Part shown: positions 14,148-15,131 of the stretch, in pieces
Layout: every line of letters begins with the position of its first letter
Numbering within the stretch: the first letter of the stretch is position 1
NCBI GenBank assembly: GCA_017652715.1
Contig: JAGCAL010000059.1
Span: 1-15,131, forward strand
DNA length: 15,131 nucleotides
Direction: 5' to 3'
Source of the DNA: Candidatus Saccharimonadota bacterium
GTDB taxonomy: Bacteria > Patescibacteriota > Saccharimonadia > Saccharimonadales > Saccharimonadaceae
Translations under genes and position numbers: made by a program
The notes under the pieces: generated by a model
Seen by the model: only the letters and a program-made list of their open reading frames with translations
What the model was told of the DNA's origin: nothing
Database searches by the model: none

Positions 14148-14774
14148 TTATATGTTAAGTTCTTTTTTAACTAAACTAAATACTTCCTCAATCGTACCAG
14201 AAGCGTCGGTTGTCGTTAAGCTATTTTCTTTTGCGATTTTAAGATAAGCCTTATTGATTTTTTGCTGGAATGAGTCGCCCTTAGATTTCCAGACTTCTTT
14301 TTTTCGGTCCCAGTTTTTATCAGTCTGGGTTCCGAGACGTTTTTGCTGTTCTTTTTCACTAATAGTTAAAAGGATAATTTTATCAGGATGAAAATACGGT
14401 TCCGGCATAACGAGTTTATGAAGCCTCGTTATAAGCGAGCGACTCACTCCGCCGCCGTATCCTTCGTAGACCAAAGTCGAGAACCAATTACGTGTCACAA
14501 TAACAATATCGCCATTTTTTAAAGCCGGCTCGGCGAGTTTACGCCACTGTTCGTAGCGATTGACTAAGTATAACAATACGCGGGTACGGTGGTCGATATC
14601 TTGTTTCGAGCCATAATTTAGACGCGCAATTTCGGCGATAAATTCATCTTTGCTAGCGGTTCCAGATTCGGCATAAGTTACAACTTTTTTACCTTGGGCT
14701 TCGAAATACTCTTTTAAAAGAGAGGCTTGAGTATCTTTTCCGGTACCGTCTTGACCTTCGATCACTATATACAT
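14148..14774 (-). CDS. tmk: thymidylate kinase (variant motifs)
   Basis: A 208-residue cytosolic P-loop kinase expected to phosphorylate dTMP to dTDP with ATP. Evidence: N-terminal IEGQDGTGKDTQ (6-16), LLYLVNRYEQW near 68-77 corresponding to the LLYxADR block, the TRNWFST block near 94, and a helical lid region with several Arg/Lys near 145-165; length is normal for the family. Deviations from the usual consensus are visible: GKDT instead of GKST/GKTT, AESGT where REPGGT is usual, NR for DR near 72, and Thr94-Arg95 where the Asp-Arg of DRY is usual. This may be a divergent Patescibacteria thymidylate kinase or a related deoxynucleoside monophosphate kinase. Its start overlaps the stop of the thymidine kinase gene by one base (TAATG), and GGGGAG lies about seven bases upstream. 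Adjacency to tk supports the thymidine-salvage assignment. Confidence 0.82.
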   Translation of the reverse strand: MYIVIEGQDGTGKDTQASLLKEYFEAQGKKVVTYAESGTASKDEFIAEIARLNYGSKQDIDHRTRVLLYLVNRYEQWRKLAEPALKNGDIVIVTRNWFSTLVYEGYGGGVSRSLITRLHKLVMPEPYFHPDKIILLTISEKEQQKRLGTQTDKNWDRKKEVWKSKGDSFQQKINKAYLKIAKENSLTTTDASGTIEEVFSLVKKELNI

Positions 14775-15131
14775 TATTTGTCTCCCCTATGTGCGTCGTC
14801 CGTTGATGTTAAATATTTTTCATAACACGCCGGACACAGTGCGCGGTATTCAACCTTGCTTTTTCCGTCATCAATTAATATGTCCGGGCCGTCGGTAACT
14901 AATTTGTCATTCAAAAATCGACAATTTAAGGTCGCTTTATGTCCGCATTCACATATCGTCTTAATCTCTTCGATATCATGTGCAATTTGGAGCAGCCTCG
15001 TGGCACCTTCGAACCCTCCGTCTTCACGTCGAAAATTTAGTCTTAGGCCATATGCCATGACCGGAATATTTAATTTTATCGTGACTAACATTAGCTGATC
15101 AACCTGTTCCTGCGTCAAGAATTGCGCCTCA
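14774..15131 (-). CDS. tdk: thymidine kinase, C-terminal part (truncated by the window edge)
   Basis: The visible 118 residues begin in the DEAQF block (EAQFLTQEQVDQ reads to the edge) and continue through YGLRLNFRREDGGFEGATRLL, IEEIKTICECGHKAT and a final CPACYEKYL. These match type II (TK1-like) thymidine kinases: the Walker B-like DEAQF, the substrate-binding lasso region and the paired Cys-x2-Cys zinc site. The P-loop half lies beyond the window, so the gene is partial here, not broken; a TTG at 15118 is internal and not a start. The enzyme phosphorylates thymidine to dTMP, the substrate of the adjacent thymidylate kinase, with which it shares a TAATG overlap. This salvage pair suits an organism that takes nucleosides from its surroundings or host (inference). 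Confidence 0.92.
   Translation of the reverse strand, partial: EAQFLTQEQVDQLMLVTIKLNIPVMAYGLRLNFRREDGGFEGATRLLQIAHDIEEIKTICECGHKATLNCRFLNDKLVTDGPDILIDDGKSKVEYRALCPACYEKYLTSTDDAHRGDK

Noticed and set aside
15116-15118. TTG as the start of a short zinc protein
   Set aside because: The frame continues upstream into EAQF, the thymidine kinase Walker B block, so the gene simply runs off the window.
1-15131. CRISPR array, insertion sequence, phage genes or restriction system
   Set aside because: No regularly spaced direct repeats, transposase, integrase, phage structural or methyltransferase motifs were seen.

Overview
The window is about 15.1 kb of AT-rich bacterial DNA and is gene-dense. The gene set points to a host-associated or otherwise reduced Patescibacteria/CPR lineage, most likely Candidatus Saccharibacteria. 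The pointers are nucleotide salvage (thymidine kinase next to thymidylate kinase), a large envelope and export cluster, and two big surface proteins ending in Fibrobacter-type 'major paralogous' (FISUMP) domains. TGA is used as a stop, so this is not one of the UGA-recoded CPR groups. The taxonomic call is inference; no rRNA or ribosomal protein gene is present to anchor it.

Layout. Minus strand, left: queA (5-1207), carrying two in-frame GC-rich palindromic insertions; then a large membrane-anchored FISUMP protein (1236-3860); then a broken queH (3953-4269) that has lost its middle. A compact divergent promoter region at about 4269-4317 separates these from a plus-strand run of five genes. 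That run is an AI-2E-family membrane protein (4318-5424), a UPF0104/LPG-synthase-TM-like protein (5426-6505), a fused serine-type plus zinc-type D,D-peptidase (6492-8522) and a heterodimeric ABC exporter pair (8525-10291 and 10281-12053). A 250-bp non-coding stretch with several hairpins follows. On the minus strand at the right lie a secreted FISUMP protein (12304-14124), a variant thymidylate kinase (14148-14774) and the C-terminal part of thymidine kinase (14774-15131, running off the edge).

How the genes fit together. The plus-strand run looks like an envelope cluster: peptidoglycan trimming, membrane transport or lipid handling, and ABC export. The two FISUMP proteins are surface-exposed paralogs that share the order Ig-like region, InlB-like repeat, FISUMP, but are delivered differently: two N-terminal membrane helices in one, a Sec signal peptide in the other. 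tk and tmk together take thymidine to dTMP to dTDP. queA and queH are consecutive steps of queuosine tRNA modification, and the second step is visibly decayed here.

The most interesting signals are: (1) two copies of a structured GC-rich palindromic element inside queA, in opposite orientations, without breaking the frame and with compensatory changes in a central hairpin; (2) a recurring extended -10 box (TGnTATAAT) 6-8 nt upstream of an ATG, which predicts leaderless mRNAs for several genes; (3) the internal deletion plus frameshift in queH; (4) the double D,D-peptidase fusion; (5) a sorting-signal-like segment placed at the N-terminus of the first FISUMP protein.
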